Below, one piece after another: positions 63,126 through 64,000 of a stretch of 64,000 bases of DNA (position 1 is the stretch's first letter; each line of letters begins with the position of its first letter). The stretch is taken from assembly GCF_021018805.1 (NCBI RefSeq), contig NC_086250.1:63601322-63665321 (forward strand), in the 5' to 3' direction. Below the pieces are notes generated by a model, which saw only the letters and a list, made by a program, of their open reading frames with translations, was not told the origin of the DNA and made no database searches. A program made the translations under genes and the position numbers. The stretch is from Prinia subflava. Taxonomy: Eukaryota > Chordata > Aves > Passeriformes > Cisticolidae.

Positions 63126-64000
63126 TTAATGTTCTACAGAGAAATGTGAACCAAGCATTACTCACTGACAGCGCTCTGTGTTTTCTTTTGTACTTGGGGC
63201 ATTGGCAACTTCTCTGCTCCTGTGATTTTGCAACCTTTGAGATTTCAGAAGAGTGACTGTGTACTGTCATTGTGAATTCTGATTTACTGAGTTTCATATT
63301 TAACATGTTTTTATACAGGGAATGCAATTCATGCGTGCCTCCCAACCAGTAGTCTAACAAAGCTCAAGTGTTCTCTTGATATTGTTGTACACAGTTTTTG
63401 ACAAAGATTTTTGGAAGCTTTCCAATAAAAATGCAACAGAAGCAGACCAGGAGAGGTTAGGCAAACAGTGCTGCATTAAACATGGTAACATGTAATATTG
63501 TGCTCAGGAAAGGGTAAAGAAATAAAATTGCTCAAAGGGACCATTTCTGGGAAAAAATAATGAACACAAATAAATTTTTCAGAATCATCTTTAGTCTGAA
63601 GAAACGTTGAAGACCAATGCCATCCTTAGGCTCTGAGATTTTCTCTCTCTACAAAACTTTCCAGTAGCCAATTGTATGTGAATCAAATGCATTTTCAAAA
63701 CCAATTGTAGATGAGTTTACATGTCACCAGTTTTATCCTAAATCTTTGCAAATATCACCAAATTCAAAGCAGAAGTGGTACTGAAAGGTGTATGCTATGC
63801 ACACTTCATTATTGTATTATTTATTAATTAGTTTGCTATTTATTATTTCATGTGTTTTTGAAAGTAAGTATCTATGGGTATCTTGTGACATTCCAGTGAA
63901 CACTGTGCACTGTTTTGTCTAAACCTCAGTGTCTTGTGATGTCTTCTGCTCCTGTCTTCTTCCAGAATATTTGTTTACAATGGTCACAACTACAAACAAA
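63126..64000. other. Gene-free unique DNA to window end
   Basis: No exon or repeat family is recognised downstream of the microsatellite. An 84-codon minus-strand frame (63106-63360) partly reads through the repeat and has no known relatives. Confidence 0.5.

Noticed and set aside
62999..63256. Leucine/serine/phenylalanine-rich frame resembling a membrane segment
   Set aside because: It is the translation of the TTTCTGTC microsatellite.

Overview
The window looks like AT-rich vertebrate nuclear DNA from a bird, possibly a passerine. The main evidence is the repeat content. Every interspersed repeat I can name with confidence is a CR1 (chicken repeat 1) LINE. The copies carry the typical CR1 3' ends: short tandem ATTCTATG-type units, preceded by a TTCCAACC-type motif. 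I see no Alu, L1, B1/B2 or other mammalian SINE, no poly(A)-tailed LINE and no bacterial gene structure. CpG is scarce and the ORFs are short on both strands. The clade below 'bird' is an inference.

I could not identify a single protein-coding exon, tRNA, rRNA, snRNA or known microRNA. The window therefore reads as a gene desert or the inside of a very long intron. The longest frame (174 codons, 20621-21145) resembles no family I know.

Layout: 1-9735 is unique AT-rich DNA with a striking nested inverted repeat (5723-5788) and a 26-bp tandem duplication (8620-8670). An old, diverged CR1-like LINE end lies at 9740-10130. A 5'-truncated CR1 lies at 12501-12925, followed by a 47-A homopolymer (13988-14034). 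The largest mobile element is a 1.16-kb CR1 3' half at 17655-18815 that still shows the reverse-transcriptase FADD motif but is frameshifted. A cluster of three CR1 tails sits at 25665-26060, two of them head-on and forming a 24-bp perfect inverted repeat, next to a possible LTR-like segment. A tRNA-like (SINE-type) fragment is at 31489-31548. More CR1 3' ends lie at 32386-32701, 53345-53602 and 57599-57705. Microsatellites, A-rich tracts, a pyrimidine tract and a G-rich foldback are scattered between them, and a (TTTCTGTC)n array closes the window at 63037-63125.

No genes are recognised, so no pathway or operon can be described. The structural items (nested foldback, opposed CR1 tails, a cluster of short perfect hairpins at 46.1-47.1 kb, a palindromic CRE) are the parts worth a second look. 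I found no convincing new biological system.
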